From the NCBI RefSeq assembly GCF_001571325.1, contig NZ_BCTO01000033.1, forward strand, positions 62,001 through 126,000: DNA of 64,000 nt, read 5' to 3'. How positions within the stretch are numbered: position 1 is the first letter of the stretch; each line of letters opens with the position of its first letter. The position numbers and the translations under genes are program-made. The notes beneath the pieces are model-generated. The model had not been told where the DNA came from, did no database searches, and saw nothing but the letters and a program-made list of their open reading frames with translations. The DNA is from Delftia tsuruhatensis NBRC 16741 (GTDB lineage: Bacteria; Pseudomonadota; Gammaproteobacteria; Burkholderiales; Burkholderiaceae_C). Below are positions 1-8,117 of this stretch, one piece after another.

Positions 1-265
1 GCTGGAAGCCGTAGACATGGGCCAGCGAGCCGTCTGCCGTGGCCAGGATGCGCACCGTCTCCAGCGTCTGCACCCAGTCCGCGCCCAGGCCGCCCAGCGC
101 GCGCGGAATGCTCAGTGCCAGCAGGCCGCTGGCGCGCAGCGCATCGCGCTCGGCCTTGGGCGTGCCGCCTGCGGCATCGCGCAGGGCCGCCGTGGCGGCA
201 AGGCGCTGCGCCAGATCCTGCGCAGTGGCTATCGGGTCCGCAGGGACGGCCTCTGACTGGCTCAC
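1..265 (-). CDS. Acyl-CoA dehydrogenase-fold flavin monooxygenase (DszC/SfnB family), N-terminal part
   Basis: The frame opens with GTG and runs off the left edge after 88 codons. It reads VSQSEAVPADP, then ASGLLALSIPRALGG and a segment ending ATADGSLAHVYGFQ, the N-terminal helical region of DszC/SfnB-type reduced-flavin monooxygenases. These use the acyl-CoA dehydrogenase fold to oxygenate sulfur compounds with FMNH2. The GTG overlaps the stop of the upstream FMN reductase as GTGA, so the two are probably translationally coupled oxygenase and flavin supplier. It is a fourth paralog of the family in this cluster. The FAD/FMN and C-terminal regions lie outside the window, so the substrate cannot be judged. 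Confidence 0.82.
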   Translation of the reverse strand, partial: MSQSEAVPADPIATAQDLAQRLAATAALRDAAGGTPKAERDALRASGLLALSIPRALGGLGADWVQTLETVRILATADGSLAHVYGFQ

Positions 266-885
266 GCGGGCTGCCCGGCCAGGGCCAGGTCGGCGGCTTC
301 GGGAACGGGCTGCTGTACCTCGGCCTGGGCCTGCACCAACTGCTGCAGCGCACCCCGCAGCACCGGGGCCGACAGCTGCACGGTCAGCTCGATGCGCTGG
401 CGCAGCGATTCGCTGTGGACCTGGCCGTCCTGGATGTCCTCGGGCGTGGAGTACACGCCAATGGGCAGGGTGAGGGCCGAGAAAAAGCCGAACAGCGGGC
501 GCAGCTGGTGGTCCAGGATGAGGGCGTGGCGCGGGCTGCCGCCGGTGGCGGCCAGCAGCACGGGCGTGCCCTGCAGCGCGTCCAGGTCGATGAGGTCGAA
601 CAGGTGCTTGAGCAGGCCCGGCAGGCTGGCGCGGAAGACCGGCGCGCCGACGATCAGGAAGTCGGCCTGCTCGATGGCTTCGATGGCCTGCAGCGTGGCC
701 GGCGGCAGGTCGTTCTTGGACAGGGCCGCGCCCAGGTGGGGCTGCAGGTCCAGCAGGTCGATGACCTGTGCCTGCAGCGGCAGCTCCTGGCCCAGGCGGG
801 CATGCAGGGCGTCCAGCAGGACACGGGTGCGGGAGGGGCGGCTCAGGCTGCCATTGACGATGACAGTCTTCAGCGATCGGCTCAT
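262..885 (-). CDS. NADPH-dependent FMN reductase (SsuE/MsuE family)
   Basis: A 207-residue flavodoxin-like reductase that would supply FMNH2 to the oxygenases around it. The N-terminus VIVNGSLSRPSRT is the phosphate-binding loop of the NADPH-FMN reductase family, followed by DFLIVGAPVFRASLPGLLK and LLAATGGSPRHALIL, both typical of SsuE/MsuE. Start chosen at the ATG giving MSRSLKTV, 7 nt after AAGGAG; a longer frame to 975 has no comparable ribosome site. The next gene starts inside its stop codon. Family and role are well supported; whether it serves sulfone, sulfonate or another substrate system is inferred only from neighbours. Confidence 0.88.
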   Translation of the reverse strand: MSRSLKTVIVNGSLSRPSRTRVLLDALHARLGQELPLQAQVIDLLDLQPHLGAALSKNDLPPATLQAIEAIEQADFLIVGAPVFRASLPGLLKHLFDLIDLDALQGTPVLLAATGGSPRHALILDHQLRPLFGFFSALTLPIGVYSTPEDIQDGQVHSESLRQRIELTVQLSAPVLRGALQQLVQAQAEVQQPVPEAADLALAGQPA

Positions 886-1012
886 GGAAACTCCTTGGCG
901 TGGGTTCCAGGAGGCAGCGCGGCATGCGGTTTGCGAAGACTGCCAGCCCGGATGAGGTGGGATGGATGCCTTCATTACAGGGCCGAACGCCGGTATGGCG
1001 AAAGAAACTTAA

Positions 1013-1025
1013 CGCATTTGCTTAT
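1013..1025 (-). promoter_or_regulatory. Candidate regulatory motif upstream of the FMN reductase unit
   Basis: On the minus strand this reads ATAAGCAAATGCG. It lies in the 271-nt spacer between the FMN reductase (start 885) and the next gene. A closely similar ATAAGGAAATGTG lies upstream of the large minus-strand transcription unit at 11088-11100. Also, 1011-1021 and 1086-1096 form an inverted repeat (AACGCATTTGC / GCTAATGCGTT) with one mismatch and a long loop. A shared sulfur-starvation regulator site is an inference; no regulator gene for it lies nearby. Confidence 0.35.
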
Positions 1026-1156
1026 CGGTTTGGGTGCCTTGGCAAGTGCTTGTTTCTGAAAGGAATTTTGTGGCGCATGGCATGTGCTAATGCGTTCTGG
1101 CGATATGGGCACGGCCGCTGCGCCCGTCCCTGCGCAGCGCGGACGCGCAAGGGCCT

Positions 1157-2467
1157 TCAGCCCGCCATGCCCGTCACGCCCGTCACGCCCACTTGCCAGT
1201 AGTAGATGGGGTCGGCGCCGTTGAGCAGGATGTCGCCCGCCGAGCGGGCCTTGTACAGCACGGGGTTGTGCGAGGCCAGGGTGCGCGCATTGCGCCAGTG
1301 GCGGTCCAGTGCCAGGTCTTCGGACAGGGCGCTGGAGCCGCCCACCTCGAACAGCCGCGCGGCCGCCTGCAGCACGGGATCGACCACGGCCACCTGGGCC
1401 TGGGCCGTGCGCAGCTCCAGGGCATGCAGCTGCTGCAGCGGCACCTCGCGCCCGGCCTCGCGCTCGCGAGCGATGCGGCCCAGTTCGGCGGCCACGTCGG
1501 CCACGGCCAGGCCCGCGATGTAGGCCGTGCCGGCCAGCTGGCCGACGATGTGCTGCACCAGCGGATCGTCCTTGGGCAGGGTGGCGCTGCCGTGGCTGAA
1601 CACGCGGCGGCGCGCCTGCACATAGGCGATGGCATCGCGCTGCAAGGCCCGGGCAATGCCGGCCAGGGTGGCCAGGTGGGCCAGCTGGAAATAGGCCACC
1701 ATGGGCGTGGGCTGGGCGCGCGGGAAGCGGATCACGGCGTCGTCGGGCACGCGCACCTGGCTGAGCACGGTGGTGCCCGAGCCGGTCAGGCGCTGGCCAA
1801 AGCCGCGCCAGTCATCGAAGCGCTGCACGCCGGACTCCGAGGTGGGCACGACGGCGTGCACGGTCTGGTCTTCCTTGCCCGGCTCCACCGCGCGCGCCAC
1901 CACGGTCACCCAGTCGGCATACAGCGTGCCCGTGCTGTAGAACTTGCGCCCGTCCAGCCGCCACCAGCCGGGCTGCGTGTCGGGCACCAGGGTGGTCTGC
2001 AGCGTGCCCAGGGTGCCTGCGCCGACCTCGGTGGTGGCATTGCCGAACACGGCGCCGCGCGCGGCCAGCGGCAGCCAGCGGGCCTGGGTGGCGGCATCGC
2101 GGTCGATGAGCACGCGGTCCAGAAAGCCGAAGTGCGGGCGCAGGATCTGGGCGACGTTGGAGTCGGCCTCGGCCAGCTCGGTCCACAGCGCGAACAGCTG
2201 CTCCACGCTGGCGCCGGCCCCGCCAAGGCGGCGCGGCACGCGCAGCGCGGTGAAGCCGCTGTCACGCAGCCAGGCGATGGGTTCATGGGCCAGGCTGCGC
2301 GTGCGTTCGCGCTCGGCCGCACCCTGGGCGATGCGGTCGAACACGGGGCGAAAGCGCGCCTGCAGGGACGGCAGCGAGGGCGCGTCTGGATCGGCCGGGC
2401 CGTCTGTGGTCGGGCCGGGCGCCGCGTAGGCCGCAGGCTCGGTGGCGCAGGGGAGGGTGGTGGTCAT
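1157..2467 (-). CDS. DszC/SfnB-family flavin monooxygenase (paralog 1)
   Basis: A 436-residue acyl-CoA dehydrogenase-like protein. Motifs are LRDSGFTALRVPRRLGGAGA near the N-terminus, NATTEVG and GRKFYSTGTLYADWV in the middle domain, FDDWRGFGQRLTGSGTT, and C-terminal LDRHWRNARTLASHNPVLYK. The GRKFY(S/C)TG and DDWDGFGQR-type motifs distinguish DszC/SfnB sulfur oxygenases from true acyl-CoA dehydrogenases. It should take FMNH2 from the nearby reductase and oxidise a sulfide, sulfoxide or sulfone. It is the last gene of a minus-strand run starting at 10974 and lies 88 nt after the DszA-like gene. The N-terminal 40 residues are low complexity. The substrate is unknown. Confidence 0.85.
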   Translation of the reverse strand: MTTTLPCATEPAAYAAPGPTTDGPADPDAPSLPSLQARFRPVFDRIAQGAAERERTRSLAHEPIAWLRDSGFTALRVPRRLGGAGASVEQLFALWTELAEADSNVAQILRPHFGFLDRVLIDRDAATQARWLPLAARGAVFGNATTEVGAGTLGTLQTTLVPDTQPGWWRLDGRKFYSTGTLYADWVTVVARAVEPGKEDQTVHAVVPTSESGVQRFDDWRGFGQRLTGSGTTVLSQVRVPDDAVIRFPRAQPTPMVAYFQLAHLATLAGIARALQRDAIAYVQARRRVFSHGSATLPKDDPLVQHIVGQLAGTAYIAGLAVADVAAELGRIAREREAGREVPLQQLHALELRTAQAQVAVVDPVLQAAARLFEVGGSSALSEDLALDRHWRNARTLASHNPVLYKARSAGDILLNGADPIYYWQVGVTGVTGMAG

Positions 2468-2495
2468 GGCTTTGCAAATTCAAAGGCCCGCCAAC

Positions 2496-2521
2496 CCGGC
2501 CTGCCTGCAAGGCAGGGCCGG
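2496..2521 (-). other. Hairpin between DszA-like and DszC-like genes
   Basis: CTGCCT-gca-AGGCAG (2501-2515) extends through further GC pairs with one bulged G. It sits in the 88-nt spacer of two co-oriented genes with no T run, so it is more likely an mRNA-processing or attenuation structure than an intrinsic terminator. Confidence 0.35.
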
Positions 2522-2555
2522 GCCACGGGCCGGTGGGGGAGGGTGGCTAAGGACT

Positions 2556-3920
2556 TCAACGCCGCCAGCGCGCGGCGGCGTGGCTGGCGGGCAGGCGGTC
2601 GCCCTGGCCGAACAGGCGCTGGCGCAGCGTGGCGTCGTCGCCGTAGCTGGTGCGGTAGCGGCCCCGGTTCTGCAGCTCGGGCACGACCAGGCGGGCGAAG
2701 TCTCCCCAGGTCTCGGGCGCGACGATGCGCGTCAGGTTGAAGCCGTCGATCTCGCCCACGTCGATCCAGCGCTCCAGCTCGTCGGCCACCTGGGACGGAT
2801 CGCCCACGATGGTGGCGTAGCGGCTGCCCAGCGTGAACTGATCCAGCAGCTTGCGCCGCGTGGTCCAGCCCTGCTTCTGGGCGGCCTGGGCCGCCGACTG
2901 GATGGCGTTGGTGTTGCCGAAGGAGATGGGGTCGTCCAGCCCGTACTGCGCAAAGTCCACGCCGGTGCTGGCGGCAAAGTGGGCCAGCCCGCTTTCCGCG
3001 CTGGCGTGGGCCAGGTAGTCGGCGTATTTCTCGCGCGCCTCGGCCTCGGTGCGGCCGGGCACCACGGCCACGCCGGCGTAGATCTTGATGTCCTCGGGGC
3101 GCCGGCCCGCGTCCACGGCGGCCTGGCGCAGCTGGCGCGAGGCCTCGCGCGCGGCCTCGGGCGTGCGTGCGCCGATGAAGATGCCCTCGGCATGCCGGCC
3201 CGCAAAGCGCAGCCCGCGCGGCGAGGTGCCGGCCTGGAACAGCACGGGCGTGCGCTGGGGCGAGGGTGCGCTCATGTGGATGGCGTTGGCGCGGTAGAAC
3301 GGCCCCTCGTGCACCACCGGGTGCACCTTGTCGGGCAGGGCGTGGATGCGCCGCGCCTTGTCGGCGATCACGGCACCCTCTTCCCAACTGCCTTCCCAGA
3401 GCTTGTAGGAAAGCTCCAGGAAGTCGTCGGCGCGGTCGTAGCGGCTGTCGTGCTCGGCCAGGCCGTTCTGGCCCAGGCCGCGCGCGCCGCTGTCCACATA
3501 GCCGGTGACGATGTTCCAGCCGATGCGGCCATTGGTCAGCTGGTCCAGCGTGGTCACGTCGCGCGCGAAGGTATAGGGCTGGTGCGCGCCCACGGTGGCC
3601 GTGAGGCCGAAGCCGATGTGCCGCGTCACCGCCGCCATGGCCGAGACCAGCAGCCAGGGGTTGTTGACGGGCAGCTGTATGCCTTCGCGCAGGGTCAGGT
3701 CCACGCCGCCCTGGTAGACGTCGTAGTAGCCGACCACGTCGGCGATGAAGATGCCGTCGAACAGGCCTTCCTCCAGCACCCTGGCGATGTGGGTCCAGTA
3801 GGCCAGCGTGCCGTACTCGGTGGAGCGGTCGCGCGGATGGGTCCACAGGCCGTGGTGTATGTGGCCCACGCAGTTCATGTTGAAGGCGTTGACGTGGATG
3901 TGGCGCTTGGCTTGCGTCAT
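2556..3920 (-). CDS. FMN-dependent monooxygenase, NtaA/SnaA/DszA family
   Basis: A 454-residue luciferase-like TIM-barrel monooxygenase; DszA (dibenzothiophene sulfone monooxygenase) is about 453 residues. Visible family motifs: HHGLWTHPRDRS near the N-terminus, GLFDGIFIADVVGYYDVYQG, ITTLDQ-type segment DVTTLDQLTNGRIGWNIVTGY, and VLFQAGTSPRGLRFAGRHAE. Such enzymes use FMNH2 and O2 to cleave C-S or C-N bonds, typically turning a sulfone into a sulfinate. AGGA lies 8 nt before the chosen ATG. It sits directly after metQ paralog 1 (25 nt) among four DszC-like genes, consistent with sequential sulfur oxidation. No DszB-type desulfinase is seen in the window, so the pathway end is unclear. Confidence 0.87.
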   Translation of the reverse strand: MTQAKRHIHVNAFNMNCVGHIHHGLWTHPRDRSTEYGTLAYWTHIARVLEEGLFDGIFIADVVGYYDVYQGGVDLTLREGIQLPVNNPWLLVSAMAAVTRHIGFGLTATVGAHQPYTFARDVTTLDQLTNGRIGWNIVTGYVDSGARGLGQNGLAEHDSRYDRADDFLELSYKLWEGSWEEGAVIADKARRIHALPDKVHPVVHEGPFYRANAIHMSAPSPQRTPVLFQAGTSPRGLRFAGRHAEGIFIGARTPEAAREASRQLRQAAVDAGRRPEDIKIYAGVAVVPGRTEAEAREKYADYLAHASAESGLAHFAASTGVDFAQYGLDDPISFGNTNAIQSAAQAAQKQGWTTRRKLLDQFTLGSRYATIVGDPSQVADELERWIDVGEIDGFNLTRIVAPETWGDFARLVVPELQNRGRYRTSYGDDATLRQRLFGQGDRLPASHAAARWRR

Positions 3921-3945
3921 GGGGCGGGTCCTGCAGTCCGTTGCG

Positions 3946-4770
3946 TCAGTTCTTCAACCAGGCCAGGCGGTAGAGCTTCTGGTCGTTCAGGTAGAAGGCG
4001 TGGATGGTCTTGCGCACCACGTCGGAGTTTTTGTAGATGTCCAGGAAGCGGGCGATGCGCGGGTCGGCCGCGCGGTCGCTGCGGGCCACGAACTGGATGG
4101 CCCAGGAGTCGTCCTCGTAGCTGGTGTAGGCCAGGCCCTTGCTGGCATCGAAGGCCTTGGAGGCGATGATGAAATACGGAAAGCCCTGGGCCAGGTCCAC
4201 GTCGGGCGTGGTGCGCGCCAGCTGCGGGCCCTCGATCTCCACGAACTGCAGCTTCCTGGGGTTGGAGACGATGTCCGCTTGGGTGCCCAGCAGTCCGGTG
4301 TCGGGGCGCAGCGTGATCAGGCCCGCGTGCTGCAGCAGGCGCAGGCCGCGGCCCACGTTGACGGGGTCGCTGGCAATGGCCACCTTGGCGCCCGTGGGCA
4401 GGTCGGCCAGGGATTTGTGGCGCGTGGAGTACAGGCCCAGATAGGACAGGATGCCCGCCTGCACGCTGGTGAACTTGAAGCCCTTGCTGCGCGCTGCATT
4501 GGCCAGGTAGTTGCTGTTCTGGTAGTAGTTGAGGTCGATATCACCCGCGTCCAGCGCCACGTTGGGCGTGGCCCAGTCGGTGAATTCCACCACCTGCACG
4601 TCCAGGCCCTGCTTCTTGGCCTCCTTGGCGGCGGCTTCCACCGAGTCCGCGAAGATGCCCGGCACCACGCCGATCTTCAGGGGCGCGGCCAGGGCGCTGC
4701 CCGCGAGCAGGGCAGCGCCCAGGAAGGCGGCCAGCCGGGGCCAGAGTGTGGGGGAGGTCGTTGTCATCAT
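3946..4770 (-). CDS. MetQ/NlpA-family ABC substrate-binding protein (paralog 1)
   Basis: A 274-residue periplasmic receptor for the MetNI importer encoded upstream. It has an N-terminal signal peptide (LAAFLGAALLAGSALA, cut near AAP) and no clear lipobox cysteine. The family core is [30 protein letters not shown] and NYYQNSNYLA, then KVAIASDPVNVGRGL and FVEIEGPQLA. Start taken at the first of two adjacent ATGs after AGGA; the frame could be read from 4809 but lacks a ribosome site there. This copy has NYYQNSNYL where the two other paralogs have NYFQHQ, suggesting different ligand preference. Context points to an organosulfur ligand rather than only methionine. Confidence 0.85.
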   Translation of the reverse strand: MMTTTSPTLWPRLAAFLGAALLAGSALAAPLKIGVVPGIFADSVEAAAKEAKKQGLDVQVVEFTDWATPNVALDAGDIDLNYYQNSNYLANAARSKGFKFTSVQAGILSYLGLYSTRHKSLADLPTGAKVAIASDPVNVGRGLRLLQHAGLITLRPDTGLLGTQADIVSNPRKLQFVEIEGPQLARTTPDVDLAQGFPYFIIASKAFDASKGLAYTSYEDDSWAIQFVARSDRAADPRIARFLDIYKNSDVVRKTIHAFYLNDQKLYRLAWLKN

Positions 4771-4795
4771 TGCATTCCTGTGTCGTTGATAAAGG

Positions 4796-6073
4796 TCAGA
4801 GCGCGCCATGGCGCGGCGGGCGTATGCCGTTGAGCACGTAGTTGCCCACGGCGTGGTATTTCCAGCGCACGGGGTCGTGCAGGGTGTGGGTGCGCGCGTT
4901 GCGCCAGAAGCGGTCCAGGCCCTGTCCCGCCAGGGTGGAGGCAGTGCCCGCCAGCTCGAACAGCTTGCTGCCCGCCAGCAGGCTGGCGCTGGTGCTCAGC
5001 GCCTTGGCCTGGGCCACGGCCACCGAGGCAGCGGCCACGCTGTCGTCCGTGGGCGCGCGCTGGGCGGCGTCCACGGCCAGGGCCGCGCGGGCCACCAGGG
5101 CATCGGCGGCGCGCAGGCGCACGTGGACATTGCCCAGTTGCTGCAGCAGCAGCGGGTCCTGCGTGGCGCTGGCCACGCCCGCGTCCACCCAGGGCCGCGC
5201 ATGCTCGCGGATGAAGGGCAGGGCGGCCTGCAGCGCGCCGTGGCCAATGCCCGCGTCCAGGGCGGCATGGATGATCTGGGCAAAGGGGCCGATGGTGGTG
5301 GGCCGCTCGAAGGAACTGGTGAAGGGCACCACCCATTCGGGCTCCACGCGCACGCGGTCGAACTGCACGGAGCCGCTGCCCGTCACGCGCTGGCCGAAGC
5401 CATCCCAGTCGTCGGTGACGGTGACGCCGGCCGCATCGCGCGGGATGAAGACCAGATACATGCGCTCGCCTTGCCCCGGCGCCTCTTCCTGCGCGCTGAC
5501 CAGGGTGGGAATCCAGTGCGCGAACAGGGCGCCCGTGCAATAGAACTTGCGCCCCTGCACGAACCAGCCGCCGCTGTCGCGCAGCAGCCGGGTGCGGCGC
5601 TGGAAGTCGCGGTGGCCGATCTCGGCCAGCGCATTGCCCAGGCGCTCGCCGCGCAGCACACGGTCATAGAAGAAGGCCTTTTGCGCGGGCGATCCGCCCA
5701 CGCGCAGCACTTCCAGCGAGTAGTAGTGGTTCTGCGGAATGTGGCCGAAGTTGCCATCGGCCGCCGCGATCAGGGCAATGGCCCGCGTCAGCGTGGCCGT
5801 GGACACGCCCGCGCCGCCGTACTCCCGGGGAATGGTGATGCCCCACAGGCCGCTCTGGCTGAACTGCTCCACCTCCTGCCAGGGCAGCAGGCGGTCGCGG
5901 TCGCGCGCCAGCGCGCCGGGGGCGATGAGGGCGGCAAAACTGCGGGCCGCTTCCAGCGCCTCGGCCTCGCTGCCGATGATGTGGGCGGGCCGGGCCGCAG
6001 GCGCTGCGGGAGCGGGCTGGCTGCCCGGTGTGGAGGCCAGGGCCTGCAGCTCTTGGGTCGATGTCTGTGTCAT
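4796..6073 (-). CDS. DszC/SfnB-family flavin monooxygenase (paralog 2)
   Basis: A 425-residue protein starting MTQTSTQELQ. A much longer open frame continues upstream to 7216 but there reads as the shadow of the preceding gene. Key motifs: GLWGITIPREYGGAGVS, GNFGHIPQNHYYSLEVLR, GRKFYCTGALFAHWIP, TDDWDGFGQRVTGSGSVQFD and FWRNARTHTLHDPVRWKY. It lies 5 nt after the stop of paralog 3 and 25 nt before metQ paralog 1, so all are one operon. Paralogs 2 and 3 share HIPQNH/QIPQNH and the LHDPVRWKY end and form a closer pair than either does with paralog 1. Likely an FMNH2-dependent S-oxygenase. Confidence 0.86.
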   Translation of the reverse strand: MTQTSTQELQALASTPGSQPAPAAPAARPAHIIGSEAEALEAARSFAALIAPGALARDRDRLLPWQEVEQFSQSGLWGITIPREYGGAGVSTATLTRAIALIAAADGNFGHIPQNHYYSLEVLRVGGSPAQKAFFYDRVLRGERLGNALAEIGHRDFQRRTRLLRDSGGWFVQGRKFYCTGALFAHWIPTLVSAQEEAPGQGERMYLVFIPRDAAGVTVTDDWDGFGQRVTGSGSVQFDRVRVEPEWVVPFTSSFERPTTIGPFAQIIHAALDAGIGHGALQAALPFIREHARPWVDAGVASATQDPLLLQQLGNVHVRLRAADALVARAALAVDAAQRAPTDDSVAAASVAVAQAKALSTSASLLAGSKLFELAGTASTLAGQGLDRFWRNARTHTLHDPVRWKYHAVGNYVLNGIRPPRHGAL

Positions 6074-6078
6074 GGCGG

Positions 6079-7371
6079 TCAGTTCCACTGGTGGCGGCGC
6101 GGCAGGGCGCCGTTGAGCAGGTAGTTGCCCAGCAGGTGGTATTTCCAGCGCACGGGGTCGTGCAGCGTGTGCACGCGGGCGTTGCGCCAGTGGCGGTCCA
6201 GGTGGTGGGCGGCGCGGCTGGCCGAGGAGCCGGCCAGCGCGAACAGGTGCTCGCCGGCCTGCAGCGCGGCCTCGGTGGTGAGGATCTTGGCCTCGGCCAC
6301 GGCCACCGAGGCCTGGGCGCTGGCCTGCTCGTCCACCGCGCCACCAGCCGCTGCAGCAAGCGTATCCAGCGTGCGCGCGGCCTCCAGCAGCACGGCATGG
6401 GCCGCATCCACCTCGATCTGCAGCTGGCCGACCTCGTGGATGAGGTGGGGATCGTCGCTGGCGCGCGCCACGCCCGAGTCCATCCAGGGCCGGCTCTTGT
6501 CGCGCACGAAGTCCACCGCGTCGCGCAGCGCGCCCTGGGCAATGCCCGCGTCGATGGAGGCCTGGATCAGCTGCGACACCGGGCCGGACAGCGAGGGCGT
6601 GGCCTCGAACTGCCAGGCAGGCACCACGTCCTCGGGATGTACCTGCACCTGATCCAGCTGCACGCTGCCGCTGGCCGTGGTGCGCTGGCCGAAGGAGTCC
6701 CAGTCGTCGAACACGGTCACGCCCGGCGCATCGCGCCGCACCCAGACCTGCACGATGCGGCCCTCCTCGTCCTGGGCACGGAAGGGCACCCAGTGCGCGA
6801 AGGCCGAGCCCGTGGAGTAAAAGCGCGTGCCGCTGACGCGCAGGCCGCCTGCGGCATCGCGTGACAGGCGCGCCGTGGCCTCCAGCACATGGGCCGCGCG
6901 CCCCTTGCGTTCCGGCCCGGCATTGCCCAGGCGGTGGCCGGCCAGCACGTCGGCGAACCAGCGGCGCTTCTGGGGCTCGCTGCCCATGTCCCGCAGGTTC
7001 TGCAGCACGGCGAAATGGTTCTGCGGAATCTGGCCCAGCGAAGGGTCGGCCGCGCACAGCGTGACGAAGACCTGGGCCAGCGTCTCGTAGGAAACGCCCA
7101 GGCCGCCGTAGGCGCGGGGCACGGTGATGGCGCCCAGCCCGCTGGCCGTGTAGCGCTCGATTTCCTGCCAGGGCAGGCGCCGCTCGTGGTCGCGGGCCGC
7201 TGCGTCCACGCGCCATTCATCGGCCAGGGTCTGGGCGGCCTGCAGGGCCTCGGCCTCGCTGGTGATGCGGTGCGGGGTGGAGGGCGGCAGGGGCAGGCGC
7301 CGCAGCGCCCCGCCCGGGGTGTGGTGTGTGTTGCCGGGCAAGGCTGCGCCCAGGGCATCCGGTGTGGTCAT
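6079..7371 (-). CDS. DszC/SfnB-family flavin monooxygenase (paralog 3)
   Basis: A 430-residue acyl-CoA dehydrogenase-fold protein with GLGAITVPRAYGGLGVS, SLGQIPQNHFAVLQNLR, GTRFYSTGSAFAHWVP, FDDWDSFGQRTTASGSVQLD and the C-terminal HWRNARVHTLHDPVRWKYHL. The conserved WRNAR...LHDP tail carries residues that contact flavin in the family. First monooxygenase after the MetNI transporter genes, separated by an 83-nt spacer that contains a GC-rich hairpin. Tandem placement with paralog 2 indicates gene duplication followed by divergence. Its substrate cannot be told from sequence. Confidence 0.86.
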   Translation of the reverse strand: MTTPDALGAALPGNTHHTPGGALRRLPLPPSTPHRITSEAEALQAAQTLADEWRVDAAARDHERRLPWQEIERYTASGLGAITVPRAYGGLGVSYETLAQVFVTLCAADPSLGQIPQNHFAVLQNLRDMGSEPQKRRWFADVLAGHRLGNAGPERKGRAAHVLEATARLSRDAAGGLRVSGTRFYSTGSAFAHWVPFRAQDEEGRIVQVWVRRDAPGVTVFDDWDSFGQRTTASGSVQLDQVQVHPEDVVPAWQFEATPSLSGPVSQLIQASIDAGIAQGALRDAVDFVRDKSRPWMDSGVARASDDPHLIHEVGQLQIEVDAAHAVLLEAARTLDTLAAAAGGAVDEQASAQASVAVAEAKILTTEAALQAGEHLFALAGSSASRAAHHLDRHWRNARVHTLHDPVRWKYHLLGNYLLNGALPRRHQWN

Positions 7372-7402
7372 TCCGTGCCTCGTTGCTGAGTCGGTGGGGA
7401 GA

Positions 7403-7422
7403 GGGCCGCCAGGCGGCGGCCC
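7403..7422 (-). other. GC-rich hairpin between metI and the monooxygenase genes
   Basis: GGGCCGCC (7403-7410) pairs with GGCGGCCC (7415-7422) around AGGC. It lies just after the metI stop in the direction of transcription. Without a T run it would be a weak terminator or a processing barrier that could lower expression of the oxygenase genes relative to the transporter. Confidence 0.4.
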
Positions 7423-7454
7423 CGGAGGGAAAGGCGTGGTGCCTGTTTTCAGCG

Positions 7455-8117
7455 TCAGCGGCTGCGCAGCCGGCGCACGTAGCGGTCGCCCAGCACCTGG
7501 ACCACGGTGACCAGCGCGATCAGCACGGCAATCACCAGCAGCATCACCTGGGTGTCAAAGCGCTGGTAGCCGTAGCGGATGGCCAGGTCGCCCAGGCCGC
7601 CCGCGCCCACGGCGCCGGCCATGGCCGAGGAACTGATCAGCGCCACCAGGGTGATGGTGAAGCCGCCCACGATGCCGGGCAGGGCCTCGGGCAGGTAGAC
7701 GTGGCGCACGATGTCCCACTTGCGGCAGCCCATGGCCTGGGCGGCTTCGATGAGGCCGGGATCGACCTCGCGCAGGCTGACCTCGACAATGCGCGCAAAG
7801 AACGGCGTGGCGCTGATGGCCAGCGGCACGATGGCCGCCCACACGCCGATGGTGGTGCCCGTCACCAGCCGCGTGAACGGGATCAGCGCCACCAGCAGCA
7901 CGATGAAGGGCGTGGCACGGAAGCCGTTGATCACGCTGCCCAGCGCGCGGTGCGTGCGCGGCGAGGCCAGGAAGCCGCCGGGTGCGGTGACGATGAGCAG
8001 CACCGCCAGCGGAATGCCCGCCGCCAGCGCGATGCCGCCCGAGACGCCGACCATCATCAGCGTGTCGGCCAGCGCGTTGCCGTAGCGCTCAATGGGAATG
8101 GACAGATTCAGCGACAT
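7455..8117 (-). CDS. metI: MetI-family ABC transporter permease
   Basis: About 220 residues, close to E. coli MetI (217). Several membrane segments are evident, including [20 protein letters not shown] near the N-terminus and [20 protein letters not shown] at the C-terminus. The EAA-type coupling loop [20 protein letters not shown] mates with the ATPase. Start chosen at [10 protein letters not shown], 8 nt after AAGGA, giving a 29-nt overlap with metN; an ATG at 8144 is possible but adds an atypical polar tail. Together with metN and the three metQ genes it forms an importer, here probably for sulfur compounds feeding the flanking oxygenases. Confidence 0.88.
   Translation of the reverse strand: MSLNLSIPIERYGNALADTLMMVGVSGGIALAAGIPLAVLLIVTAPGGFLASPRTHRALGSVINGFRATPFIVLLVALIPFTRLVTGTTIGVWAAIVPLAISATPFFARIVEVSLREVDPGLIEAAQAMGCRKWDIVRHVYLPEALPGIVGGFTITLVALISSSAMAGAVGAGGLGDLAIRYGYQRFDTQVMLLVIAVLIALVTVVQVLGDRYVRRLRSR

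Noticed and set aside
1034..1056. Possible sigma-54 promoter (TGGCAAG-type) in front of the sulfur genes
   Set aside because: It points away from the genes and lacks the GC dinucleotide at the -12 position.
4796..7216. 806-codon open frame that looks like a fused monooxygenase
   Set aside because: The N-terminal half is an out-of-frame shadow of paralog 3; the real gene starts at 6073 with its own start codon.
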